This document shows, piece by piece, positions 25,276 to 34,247 of a stretch of 64,000 nt of DNA. The translations under genes were made by a program, and so were the position numbers. The stretch's first letter is position 1. Every line of letters starts with the position of its first letter. Below the pieces are notes generated by a model. It was given only the letters and a program-made list of their open reading frames with translations, was not told the DNA's origin and ran no database searches. Source of the stretch: an uncultured Flavobacteriales bacterium (GTDB lineage: Bacteria; Bacteroidota; Bacteroidia; Flavobacteriales_D; Parvicellaceae); NCBI GenBank assembly GCA_938075455.1, contig CALJHN010000008.1:1-64000 (forward strand), in the 5' to 3' direction.

Positions 25276-27276
25276 TTACTTGATTAATCCGTCGATTAAA
25301 TTTTGATTTGCTATATTAGGTAGAGTTACTTTTAACTTGGGATTTCTATCCATTTCTCTTTTTATCGCGAAAATAGCTTCTTTATTTCTTCCCCAATTTC
25401 TTCTAGCGATTCCATTATTAACATCCCAAAAAAGCATGTTAACTAGCTTTTTTTCAGAGTTTTGAGAACCATCAATAGTAAGTCCAAATCCTCCATTAAT
25501 AACTTCTCCCCAACCAACTCCTCCTCCGTTGTGAATACTTACCCATGTAGCTCCTCTGAATGAATCACCAATAACATTTTGTATAGCCATATCTGCAGTA
25601 AATGCAGAACCATCGTAAATATTTGAAGTTTCTCTATAGGGAGAATCGGTTCCTGAAACATCGTGATGGTCTCTCCCCAAAACTATTGGTGCTGAAATTT
25701 CTTTATTTTTTATTGAGTTATTAAATGCTTTGGCAATTTCAATTCTTCCTTCAGAGTCTGCATATAATATTCTTGCTTTTGAGCCAACTACTAAATTATT
25801 TTCTTGTGCTCCTTTTATCCACTTTATATTGTCTTTCATTTGTTGTTGGATTTCTTCTGGAGCACTTTTAATTAATTTCTCTAAAACTTCACAAGCGATT
25901 TCATCACTTTTATTTAAGTCTTTAATGTCTCCAGATGTACATACCCATCTAAAAGGCCCAAATCCATAATCAAAACACATTGGACCCATAATATCTTGAA
26001 CATAGGATGGGTATTTAAAGCTTATTCCATCATTATTCATTACATCTGCACCAGCCCTAGAGGCTTCCAATAAAAAAGCATTTCCATAATCAAAAAAATA
26101 AGTTCCTTTGTCAGTATGTTTTTTTATAAATTCCGCATGTTTGACAAGTGAATCTTTGACTTTTTCTTTAAACTTTATAGGATCTTTTCGCATCATTTCA
26201 TTTGCTTCATCAAAACTTATTCCCGTAGGATAGTAACCTCCTGCCCAAGGATTATGCAAAGAGGTTTGGTCTGACCCTAAATCAATAAAAATATCTTCGT
26301 AATGAAATTTTTCCCAAACGTCTATGATATTTCCATCATATGCAATTGACACGACTTCTTTATTTTTTTTTGCAACCTTAACTCTTTTACAAAGCTCGTC
26401 TAAATCACTAATTATCTCATCAACCCACCCTTGCTCATATCTTTTAAAACTTGCTTTTGGATTTATTTCTGCAGTTACGGAAATAACTCCCGCAATGTTT
26501 CCAGCTTTGGGTTGTGCTCCGCTCATTCCGCCTAGCCCAGCAGTGACAAATAACTTACCAGCAGGACCAAAGTCATCTATTTTTCTGCAGGCATTAAGTA
26601 GTGTTATTGTAGTGCCATGTACAATCCCTTGAGGACCTATATACATGTATGAACCTGCTGTCATTTGACCAAACTGAGTAACTCCTAAAGCATTAAATTT
26701 TTCCCAATCATCTTGTTTTGAATAGTTAGGAATCATCATTCCATTGGATACCACTACTCTCGGAGCATTTTCATGGGATGGAAATAGACCAAGTGGATGA
26801 CCGCTGTTCATTACCAATGTTTGGTCATCTTCCATGTTAGATAAGTATTGCATGGTAAGAAGATACTGAGCCCAGTTTTGAAATACAGAACCATTCCCTC
26901 CGTATGTGATAAGTTCCTCTGGGTGTTGAGCTACGGCTGGATCAAGGTTGTTATGAATCATTAACATGATGGATTTAGCTTGAACAGACTTCCCAGGATA
27001 GTGGTCGATGGGTCTAGCATAAATTTCATAATCTGGTTGAAATCTATACATGTATATTCTCCCATACAATTCTAATTCTTCTTTGAACTCAGGACCTAAA
27101 ATGCTATGCTGATTTTCTGGAAAATATCTTAAAGCATTTTTTAGTGCTAATGCTTTTTCGTCTCTAGTTAAAGAATCTTTTCTGTTAGGGGCATGGCTAA
27201 TATTTTCAGATCTTTTTTTAAAATCTGGTAATAATTCTGGGATTCCTTTGGAAATGGAGTTTTTAAATTCAGACAT
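25276..27276 (-). CDS. hutU: Urocanate hydratase
   Basis: HutU hydrates urocanate to imidazolone propionate in histidine breakdown, using tightly bound NAD+. Diagnostic stretches are YGGNGSVFQNWAQYLLTMQ, NSGHPLGLFPS, GLGGMSGAQPKAGNIAG and DYGNAFLLEASRAGADV. At 666 residues it is the long form found in Bacteroidota rather than the roughly 550-residue proteobacterial type. The other pathway genes (hutH, hutI, hutG) are not in this window, so the pathway is scattered or incomplete. A DUF5522 gene ends 20 bases upstream on the same strand. Confidence 0.93.
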   Translation of the reverse strand: MSEFKNSISKGIPELLPDFKKRSENISHAPNRKDSLTRDEKALALKNALRYFPENQHSILGPEFKEELELYGRIYMYRFQPDYEIYARPIDHYPGKSVQAKSIMLMIHNNLDPAVAQHPEELITYGGNGSVFQNWAQYLLTMQYLSNMEDDQTLVMNSGHPLGLFPSHENAPRVVVSNGMMIPNYSKQDDWEKFNALGVTQFGQMTAGSYMYIGPQGIVHGTTITLLNACRKIDDFGPAGKLFVTAGLGGMSGAQPKAGNIAGVISVTAEINPKASFKRYEQGWVDEIISDLDELCKRVKVAKKNKEVVSIAYDGNIIDVWEKFHYEDIFIDLGSDQTSLHNPWAGGYYPTGISFDEANEMMRKDPIKFKEKVKDSLVKHAEFIKKHTDKGTYFFDYGNAFLLEASRAGADVMNNDGISFKYPSYVQDIMGPMCFDYGFGPFRWVCTSGDIKDLNKSDEIACEVLEKLIKSAPEEIQQQMKDNIKWIKGAQENNLVVGSKARILYADSEGRIEIAKAFNNSIKNKEISAPIVLGRDHHDVSGTDSPYRETSNIYDGSAFTADMAIQNVIGDSFRGATWVSIHNGGGVGWGEVINGGFGLTIDGSQNSEKKLVNMLFWDVNNGIARRNWGRNKEAIFAIKREMDRNPKLKVTLPNIANQNLIDGLIK

Positions 27277-27296
27277 ATTGTAAATTGAATATATTG

Positions 27297-27461
27297 TTAC
27301 TTAGAAAATCCGTATGGACAATGTTTGCACTTACTTTCACAACAATAACCCCTTTTTTCATGGTATTTTTCTGTAAAAATAATCAATCCATCTTTAGAAT
27401 AGTAAAAATGCTCCTCATTAGAGGGATTTTTAGTAGATATATCAAATTCAGATTTATTCAA
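27297..27461 (-). CDS. DUF5522 family small protein
   Basis: A 54-residue frame on the minus strand with a TTG start (an in-frame TGA lies just upstream and there is no ATG). The protein ends GYCCESKCKHCPYGFSK, preceded by YYSKDGLIIFTEKYHEKR. This matches the small DUF5522 family as I remember it: a short acidic N-terminus, FTExYHxKRGYCC, then CxHCPYG. The cysteines CC-x3-C-x2-C look like a metal site, but the function is unknown. An opposite-strand frame with an ATG at 27285 covers the same DNA and should not be preferred. It lies 20 bases upstream of hutU. Confidence 0.72.
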   Translation of the reverse strand: MNKSEFDISTKNPSNEEHFYYSKDGLIIFTEKYHEKRGYCCESKCKHCPYGFSK

Positions 27462-27465
27462 TACT

Positions 27466-27473
27466 CAAATTTA
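27466..27473 (-). promoter_or_regulatory. Candidate -7 promoter box for the DUF5522-hutU pair (TAAATTTG)
   Basis: TAAATTTG on the minus strand fits TAnnTTTG and ends 4 bases before the TTG start of the DUF5522 gene. A transcript from it would be nearly leaderless. No -33 TTG is seen at normal spacing. Confidence 0.35.
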
Positions 27474-27561
27474 ACAATGCCAAACAGACGATTATACTTT
27501 GTTTTACGTAAACCACACAATAATTTAATTAACATCCACAAAATCAGAAAATAAAATTCCA

Positions 27562-27569
27562 TACATTTG
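27562..27569 (+). promoter_or_regulatory. Candidate -7 promoter box for gdhA (TACATTTG)
   Basis: TACATTTG lies 29 bases before the gdhA ATG and fits the TAnnTTTG consensus. The 137-base region 27462-27598 thus appears to hold divergent promoters for gdhA and the DUF5522-hutU pair, both involved in glutamate or histidine nitrogen metabolism. A -33 element is not clear. Confidence 0.42.
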
Positions 27570-27598
27570 GGTAAATATTTTAACGCACAAACCTTATT

Positions 27599-28951
27599 AT
27601 GTCTGAATACAAAATACAAATTGATTCCTTCATGGAGGAATTAATTATTAAAAATGGCAATGAGCCAGAATTCATTCAAGCAGTTGAAGAAGTGGCAGAA
27701 ACTGTTATTCCTTTTATTGAGAAAAATATAAAATATAAATCAGCTAAAATTTTAAAAAGAATTGTGGAGCCAGAGAGAGTGATACAATTTAGAGTTCCAT
27801 GGATTGATGATGCAGGAGAACCACAAGTTAACAGAGGATATCGTGTGGAGTTTAATTCTGCAATAGGTCCTTATAAAGGAGGTTTAAGATTCCATCCATC
27901 TGTAAATTTATCTATCCTTAAGTTTTTAGGTTTTGAGCAAATTTTTAAAAACTCATTAACTACTCTCCCGATGGGAGGAGGTAAGGGAGGCTCAGATTTT
28001 AATCCAAAAGGGAAATCAGACAATGAGGTGATGAAGTTTTGTCAATCATTTATGACAGAATTATCAAGACATATTGGCCCAAATACTGATGTTCCTGCCG
28101 GAGATATTGGTGTTGGAGGTAGAGAAATAGGCTATATGTTTGGACAATACAAAAGACTTAGAAATGAATTTACCGGAGTTTTAACTGGCAAAGGAGTCAA
28201 TTGGGGAGGGTCGCTAATAAGACCCGAGGCTACCGGATATGGTGTAGTATATTTTGCTGAAAAAATGTTAAAAAACAAAGGTGACGATTTGAAAAATAAA
28301 AAAGTTGCTATTTCTGGATCTGGAAATGTTGCCCAATATGCTTGTGAAAAATGTATTCAGTTAGGTGCTAAAGTTGTAACCATGAGTGATTCTAAGGGAT
28401 ATATCCACGATGCAGATGGAATTGATAAAGATAAACTTGCATGGATTATGAATTTGAAAAATAAACAAAGAGGAAGAATTTCTGAGTATATTGAAAAATA
28501 TCCAAATTCTACTTTTCACGAAGGTGAAAAACCGTGGTCGGTTGCAGTAGAGGTTGGCCTACCATGTGCAACTCAAAATGAACTTAATGAAGAGCATGCT
28601 AATTTATTGGTGGAAAATGGTTGTATTGCAGTAGTTGAGGGTGCTAATATGCCTTCTACACCAGAAGCAATTACTTTTTTTATAAATAATAAAATATTAT
28701 TTGCACCAGGAAAAGCATCTAATGCTGGTGGTGTAGCAACTTCAGGATTAGAAATGTCACAAAATTCACTTAGATACAATTGGACAAGAGAAGAGGTAGA
28801 TACTAAACTTCACAATATTATGTTGGACATTCACGACCAATGTGTAGCCTATGGGAAAGAAGAAGATGGATACATCGATTATGTAAAAGGTGCAAATCTT
28901 GCTGGATTTGTAAAAGTTGCAGATGCAATGATAGATCAAGGTATAGTTTAA
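27599..28951 (+). CDS. gdhA: NADP-type glutamate dehydrogenase
   Basis: GdhA interconverts 2-oxoglutarate plus ammonia and glutamate. The 450-residue protein carries PYKGGLRFHPSVN, the catalytic-lysine signature TLPMGGGKGGSDFNPKG (Lys129), DVPAGDIGVGGREIGYM, and the Rossmann segment SGSGNVAQYACEKC followed by TMSDSKG, as in hexameric NADP-dependent enzymes. It is distinct from the 409-residue Glu/Leu-type enzyme near 6 kb. kbl follows 3 nt downstream on the same strand. Confidence 0.95.
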   Translation: MSEYKIQIDSFMEELIIKNGNEPEFIQAVEEVAETVIPFIEKNIKYKSAKILKRIVEPERVIQFRVPWIDDAGEPQVNRGYRVEFNSAIGPYKGGLRFHPSVNLSILKFLGFEQIFKNSLTTLPMGGGKGGSDFNPKGKSDNEVMKFCQSFMTELSRHIGPNTDVPAGDIGVGGREIGYMFGQYKRLRNEFTGVLTGKGVNWGGSLIRPEATGYGVVYFAEKMLKNKGDDLKNKKVAISGSGNVAQYACEKCIQLGAKVVTMSDSKGYIHDADGIDKDKLAWIMNLKNKQRGRISEYIEKYPNSTFHEGEKPWSVAVEVGLPCATQNELNEEHANLLVENGCIAVVEGANMPSTPEAITFFINNKILFAPGKASNAGGVATSGLEMSQNSLRYNWTREEVDTKLHNIMLDIHDQCVAYGKEEDGYIDYVKGANLAGFVKVADAMIDQGIV

Positions 28952-28954
28952 TTT

Positions 28955-30142
28955 ATGTACGGAAAAATCAAAAACCAACTAAGTAAAGAACTTTCAGATA
29001 TTGAATCTAAGGGGCTTTTAAAAAAGGAGAGGGTCATCACAACATCACAAGGAGCAAGTGTTAAAGTTAGTGATGGTGGAGAGGTTGTTATTATGTGTGC
29101 CAATAATTACCTTGGATTATCCTCTAATAAGGAAGTTGTAGAAGCTGCAAAATCTGCACTTGAAACCCATGGTTTTGGAATGTCTTCGGTAAGATTTATA
29201 TGTGGAACTCAAGATATTCATAAAGAATTGGAGAAAAGAATTGCCGATTTTTATCAAACTGAAGATACAATACTTTATGCGGCTGCTTTTGATGCTAATG
29301 GTGGTCTTTTTGAACCATTATTTGGTCCAGAAGATGCAATTATTTCTGATGAATTAAATCATGCATCTATTATTGATGGAGTAAGACTTTGTAAAGCACA
29401 AAGATTTAGATATAAGCACAGTGATATGCTTGATTTAGAGGCTCAATTAATAAAATCTAAAGGTTTAAGAAATAAAATCATAGTAACTGATGGTGTATTT
29501 TCTATGGATGGTGATATCGCTAAAATGAATAAAATATGTGATTTAGCCGAAAAGTATGACGCAATGGTAATGACCGATGAATGTCATTCAGCTGGTTTTA
29601 TTGGTAAAACTGGGAGGGGAGTTCCAGAATATCATAATGTTATGGATCGTGTTGATATTATAACTGGAACATTAGGCAAGGCTCTTGGAGGTGCAATGGG
29701 AGGATACACAACAGGGAAAAAAGAAATCATTGAAATACTAAGACAAAAATCTAGACCTTATCTTTTTTCCAATTCCTTAGCACCATCGATAGTTGGAGCA
29801 GCAAATAAAGTTTTTGAAATTATTGAAAATAATACTCAACTAAGGGATAAATTAGAAGAAAACACTAAGTATTTCAAAACAAAAATTATTAGTGCAGGTT
29901 TTGATGTTAAGTCCGGAGATTCTCCAATTGTTCCAATAATGCTTTATGACGCTGCATTATCTCAGGATTTTGCAAATATGTTACTCAAAGAAGGTGTTTA
30001 TGCAGTAGGTTTTTTCTATCCAGTTGTAGCCAAGGGCCAGGCAAGAATTCGAACACAAATTTCAGCAGCTCATACCAAAGAGCATTTAGATAAAGCAGTT
30101 AATGCATTTATAAAAGTAGGAAAAGAGTTAAAGGTCATTTAA
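28955..30142 (+). CDS. kbl: Glycine C-acetyltransferase (2-amino-3-ketobutyrate CoA ligase)
   Basis: This PLP enzyme cleaves 2-amino-3-ketobutyrate with CoA to glycine and acetyl-CoA in threonine breakdown. It belongs to the alpha-oxoamine synthase family, and the PLP-binding lysine is Lys242 in TGTLGKALGGAMGGY. Other marks are CANNYLGLSSN, DELNHASIIDG and TDECHSAGFIG. The 395 residues and the SRPYLFSNSLAP segment favour Kbl over BioF or serine palmitoyltransferase. No threonine dehydrogenase is adjacent. It is 3 nt after gdhA and probably co-transcribed. Confidence 0.9.
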   Translation: MYGKIKNQLSKELSDIESKGLLKKERVITTSQGASVKVSDGGEVVIMCANNYLGLSSNKEVVEAAKSALETHGFGMSSVRFICGTQDIHKELEKRIADFYQTEDTILYAAAFDANGGLFEPLFGPEDAIISDELNHASIIDGVRLCKAQRFRYKHSDMLDLEAQLIKSKGLRNKIIVTDGVFSMDGDIAKMNKICDLAEKYDAMVMTDECHSAGFIGKTGRGVPEYHNVMDRVDIITGTLGKALGGAMGGYTTGKKEIIEILRQKSRPYLFSNSLAPSIVGAANKVFEIIENNTQLRDKLEENTKYFKTKIISAGFDVKSGDSPIVPIMLYDAALSQDFANMLLKEGVYAVGFFYPVVAKGQARIRTQISAAHTKEHLDKAVNAFIKVGKELKVI

Positions 30143-30171
30143 GTAGATGTTTTAAAAATTTGCTCTCCCCA

Positions 30172-30202
30172 TTGTCAGTATCAAAATTATATCATATCTT
30201 CG
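30172..30202 (+). promoter_or_regulatory. Promoter of the rplM-rpsI operon
   Basis: TTG at 30172-30174 and TATCTTCG at 30195-30202 are separated by 20 bases, the normal distance between -33 and -7 elements in Bacteroidota. The -7 box differs from TAnnTTTG at one base. The rplM GTG start lies 32 bases downstream. This is the best-formed promoter I see in the window. Confidence 0.55.
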
Positions 30203-30234
30203 CACCCCAATAAATAAAAATTAAGATAATCAAA

Positions 30235-30681
30235 GTGAGTCATTTAAGTTATAAAACAGTATCTGCTAACAGTGAAACTGTAAGTAAAGAGTGGTTGTTA
30301 ATTGATGCAAAGGGTCAGCCTTTAGGAAGACTATCTAGTAAAATAGCCAGTTTAATAAGAGGAAAACATAAAGTAGATTACACACCTCACGTTGATTGTG
30401 GTGATAATGTAGTGGTAATTAATGCTGAGAAAGTTACATTATCTGGTAATAAGTGGGAGAATAAAGAATATATTAGACACACTGGTTATCCTGGAGGGCA
30501 AAGATCAATAAATGCATCTTCCTTATTAAAAAAGTTTCCAGAGAGATTAGTAGAAAAAGCTGTTAAAGGTATGCTACCTAAAAATAGACTAGGAAAAAAA
30601 CTGTTTGGAAATCTGTATGTCTTTGTTGGTGAAAATCACGATAAACAAGCTCAAAAACCAAAAAAAGTAGAACTTAATTAA
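30235..30681 (+). CDS. rplM: 50S ribosomal protein L13
   Basis: A core large-subunit protein, 148 residues, with the opening WLLIDAKGQPLGRLSSKIA, YTPHVDCGDNVVVINAEK and the HTGYPGGQRSI signature. It starts with GTG; family members in Bacteroidota have a similar SYKTVSAN leader, so this start is sound. rpsI follows 7 nt downstream in the universal L13-S9 pairing. Confidence 0.96.
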   Translation: MSHLSYKTVSANSETVSKEWLLIDAKGQPLGRLSSKIASLIRGKHKVDYTPHVDCGDNVVVINAEKVTLSGNKWENKEYIRHTGYPGGQRSINASSLLKKFPERLVEKAVKGMLPKNRLGKKLFGNLYVFVGENHDKQAQKPKKVELN

Positions 30682-30688
30682 TAATTAA

Positions 30689-31075
30689 ATGTCTGTAATC
30701 AATAAATTAGGAAGAAGAAAATCTTCAGTTGCTAGAATTTACCTCAAAAGTGGTAAAGGCAAAATCATCATCAATAAAAGAGATCATAAGGAATATTTTA
30801 AAACAGATGTTCTACAATACAAAATATTTCAACCATTTGAGTTGACCGGAACTAAAGGTAAATACGATGCTACTATTAATGTTAAAGGTGGTGGAAATAC
30901 TGGTCAAGTAGAAGCTATAAGGTTAGCTATTTCTAGAGCTCTTGTAGAAATTGATGCAGAATACAAACCGCTTTTAAAAGCAGAAGGATTAATGACTAGA
31001 GACCCAAGAATGGTCGAAAGAAAGAAACCAGGTCAACCTAAAGCTAGAAAGAAATTTCAATTTAGCAAAAGATAA
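30689..31075 (+). CDS. rpsI: 30S ribosomal protein S9
   Basis: A small-subunit protein of 128 residues with GRRKSSVARIYLKSGKGK at the start, the signature GGGNTGQVEAIRLAISRAL, and the C-terminal RKKPGQPKARKKFQFSKR, whose basic tail reaches the P-site tRNA. It is co-transcribed with rplM. A strong short hairpin follows at 31089. Confidence 0.96.
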   Translation: MSVINKLGRRKSSVARIYLKSGKGKIIINKRDHKEYFKTDVLQYKIFQPFELTGTKGKYDATINVKGGGNTGQVEAIRLAISRALVEIDAEYKPLLKAEGLMTRDPRMVERKKPGQPKARKKFQFSKR

Positions 31076-31088
31076 AATTTTAAATTAA

Positions 31089-31106
31089 TATACACCTGGG
31101 TGTATA
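31089..31106. promoter_or_regulatory. Perfect hairpin between rpsI and rpsB
   Basis: TATACACC, loop TG, GGTGTATA forms an 8-bp perfect inverted repeat 13 bases after rpsI. The tract after it is GTTTAG, not a proper U-run, so an intrinsic terminator is uncertain. It could instead be an mRNA 3'-end or processing structure, or a dyad bound by a protein. The remaining 83 bases to rpsB hold only a weak promoter-like TACTTCTG (31147-31154). Confidence 0.5.
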
Positions 31107-31189
31107 GTTTAGTATCTAAGTTGTATAGACCATTAATTTGCTACTATACTTCTGCTGATTAAAATAACAGTAAAAAGAAAGTAAACATT

Positions 31190-31975
31190 ATGAGTAAAGT
31201 AACTTTTGAAGAAATGTTAGATGCCGGAGTGCATTTTGGACATTTAAAAAGAAAGTGGAATCCAAGTATGTCTCCATATATATTTGATGAAAAAAAAGGT
31301 ATTCACATTATAGACCTTAACAAGACACTTATTAAGCTTGAAGATGCATCTAATGCAGTTAATCAAATAGCTAAATCTGGCAGAAAAATTTTATTTGTAG
31401 CAACTAAGAAGCAAGCTAAAGAAATTATATCATCAAAAGTCTCCGAAATAAATATGCCATTTGTTACTGAAAGATGGCCAGGTGGAATGCTTACTAATTT
31501 TAAGACAACAAGGAAAACCATTAAAAAAATGATATCAATTGATAAGATGATGAAAGATGGTACAGCAATGCATTTATCTAAGAGAGAGAGATTACAACTT
31601 ACAAGACAAAGAGATAAAATTGAAAAGGTTTTTGGAAGCATTTCAGAAATGAATAGATTACCAGCAGCAATCTTTATTGTAGATGTCAAAAAAGAACATA
31701 TTGCGGTTTCAGAAGCCAAAAACTTAAATATTCCAATATTTGCTATGGTGGATACTAACTCTAGTCCCGAAGGCATTGATTTTATTATTCCTTCAAATGA
31801 TGATGCAACAAAATCTATTAACCTAGTTATAACTGCTCTATGCGATTCTATTAAAGAAGGTTTAGGCGAGAGAAAACAAGCTAAAGATAAAATTGCAGAA
31901 GAAAAAGCTGCAAAAGAAGCTGCGAAAGAAGAAGCAAAATTAAGCGAAGAAGATAAAAAAGAAGTTAAATCTTAA
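31190..31975 (+). CDS. rpsB: 30S ribosomal protein S2
   Basis: S2 is a 261-residue small-subunit protein. The signatures are LDAGVHFGHLKRKWNPSMSP, VTERWPGGMLTNFKTTR and PIFAMVDTNSSPEGIDFIIP. The C-terminal 35 residues are a Lys/Glu/Ala-rich extension common in Bacteroidota S2. tsf follows 10 nt downstream, the near-universal rpsB-tsf operon. Confidence 0.96.
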   Translation: MSKVTFEEMLDAGVHFGHLKRKWNPSMSPYIFDEKKGIHIIDLNKTLIKLEDASNAVNQIAKSGRKILFVATKKQAKEIISSKVSEINMPFVTERWPGGMLTNFKTTRKTIKKMISIDKMMKDGTAMHLSKRERLQLTRQRDKIEKVFGSISEMNRLPAAIFIVDVKKEHIAVSEAKNLNIPIFAMVDTNSSPEGIDFIIPSNDDATKSINLVITALCDSIKEGLGERKQAKDKIAEEKAAKEAAKEEAKLSEEDKKEVKS

Positions 31976-31985
31976 ATTTAATTAA

Positions 31986-32807
31986 ATGAGTATCACTGCT
32001 AAAGACGTAAATGAGCTAAGAAAAAAGACAGGTGCTGGAATGATGGATTGTAAAAAAGCACTTACTGAATCTAACGGAGATTTAGAAGCCGCTATTGACT
32101 TTTTAAGGAAAAAAGGTCAAAAAATAGCTGCCAAAAGAGGGGATAGAGATGCTAAAGAGGGGCTAGTCATTGCAAAATCTAATAATAATATTGGATATCT
32201 AATCTGTTTAAATTGCGAAACTGATTTTGTTGCTAAAAACGATGATTTTAGTAAACTAGCTAATTATTTTATTGAATTAGCCCTGGATTCAAATTCTGAT
32301 TCTCTAGAAGATTTTTTAAAATTAAAATATCAAGATTCTGAATTATCCATTTCAGAAAAAATTACTGAGCAAAGTGGTGTCATAGGAGAAAAAATTGAAA
32401 TTTCTTTCTTTGAAAAAATTGTTTCAGAAAAAGTAGTTGCATACAATCATCCAGGGAACCAAATAGCTTCACTAGTAGGTCTTACAATGGATGCAGAAGA
32501 TATTGGCAAGCAAGTTGCTATGCAAGTAGCTGCTATGAATCCTATTGCATTAGACCAGGACTCCGTGAGCCAAGATGTTATTGATAGAGAAATTGAAGTT
32601 GGTAAAGAACTTGCTATCCAAGAAGGAAAACCCCTTGAAATGGCTGAGAAAATTGCTAAAGGAAGATTAAATAAATTTTTTAAAGAGACTACACTAGTAA
32701 ACCAAGCATTTATTAGAGACAATAAAAAATCTGTCGGTCAATTTCTTAAAGAAAGTGATCCAGACTTAATGATCACAAGTTTTAAGAGATATTCACTATC
32801 AATTTAA
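31986..32807 (+). CDS. tsf: Translation elongation factor Ts
   Basis: EF-Ts exchanges GDP for GTP on EF-Tu. The 273-residue protein has the N-terminal UBA-like domain with LRKKTGAGMMDCKKALTE, followed by the core with CETDFVAKNDDF and the VAMQVAAMNPIAL segment. Length is normal. It is co-transcribed with rpsB and followed by an intrinsic terminator. Confidence 0.96.
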   Translation: MSITAKDVNELRKKTGAGMMDCKKALTESNGDLEAAIDFLRKKGQKIAAKRGDRDAKEGLVIAKSNNNIGYLICLNCETDFVAKNDDFSKLANYFIELALDSNSDSLEDFLKLKYQDSELSISEKITEQSGVIGEKIEISFFEKIVSEKVVAYNHPGNQIASLVGLTMDAEDIGKQVAMQVAAMNPIALDQDSVSQDVIDREIEVGKELAIQEGKPLEMAEKIAKGRLNKFFKETTLVNQAFIRDNKKSVGQFLKESDPDLMITSFKRYSLSI

Positions 32808-32824
32808 TTTTGTTATTTATATTT

Positions 32825-32850
32825 AGAGAGCTTTTAGCTCTCTTTTTTTT
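32825..32850 (+). terminator. Rho-independent terminator after tsf
   Basis: AGAGAGCT, loop TTT, AGCTCTCT forms an 8-bp stem followed by eight T residues. It separates rpsB-tsf from pyrH-frr, so the latter pair needs its own promoter in the short remaining gap or depends on readthrough. Confidence 0.85.
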
Positions 32851-32863
32851 GAGCTAATTTTAA

Positions 32864-33577
<714 letters not shown>

Positions 33578-33584
33578 ATCTTAA

Positions 33585-34145
33585 ATGGAAGAAGTTGATA
33601 TTATTTTAGATGAAGCTGAGTTAGCAATGAATAAGTGTGTTTCTCATCTTTCAGTTGAACTAAGTAAAATTAGAGCTGGAAGAGCAAACCCCTCAATGCT
33701 AGACACAGTCAAAGTTGACTATTATGGTTCTCCTACTCCATTAGCTCAGATTGGAAATGTAAGTACTTTGGATTCTAGAACCCTAACTATCCAACCATGG
33801 GAAAAACCTATGTTAGATGAAATTACAAAAGCTGTTATCAATGCCAATCTAGGATTAAATCCCCAGAATAATGGGGAAGTTATTATTATTTCAGTTCCAG
33901 TTTTAACAGAAGAAAGAAGAAAAGATCTTGTTAAAACAGCCAAATCTGAAGGTGAAAATGCAAAAGTTAGTATTAGATCTCAAAGAAAGGATGCTAATGA
34001 TATGATAAAAACCCTGAAAGATGAAGGACTTAGTGAAGACGAAGTCAAAGATTCTGAAGAATTCATCCAAAAATTAACCGATACTTTCACAAAAAAAGTC
34101 GACGATTTAGTAGCTGTTAAAGAATTAGACATTATGAAAGTTTAA
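33585..34145 (+). CDS. frr: Ribosome recycling factor
   Basis: RRF splits post-termination ribosomes together with EF-G. The 186-residue protein shows the family core LSKIRAGRANPSMLDTVKVDYYGSPTPL (quoted in two pieces here: RAGRANPSMLD and VDYYGSPTPL), LTIQPWEKPM, and the late helical VSIRSQRKDANDMIK segment. It forms the usual pyrH-frr pair. Confidence 0.96.
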   Translation: MEEVDIILDEAELAMNKCVSHLSVELSKIRAGRANPSMLDTVKVDYYGSPTPLAQIGNVSTLDSRTLTIQPWEKPMLDEITKAVINANLGLNPQNNGEVIIISVPVLTEERRKDLVKTAKSEGENAKVSIRSQRKDANDMIKTLKDEGLSEDEVKDSEEFIQKLTDTFTKKVDDLVAVKELDIMKV

Positions 34146-34247
34146 AATCTTATTACACTTTTATAGCTGATAATTAGGATTTTATCAAAAATATCTACAG
34201 TTTTGCAACACTTAATATGCAAATTATAAATATTTAAACCAATTATT

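Noticed and set aside
27285-27554. 89-residue plus-strand frame with ATG between hutU and gdhA
   Set aside because: The opposite strand encodes a recognisable DUF5522 protein, and the plus-strand translation shows no family features and would run across the gdhA promoter region.
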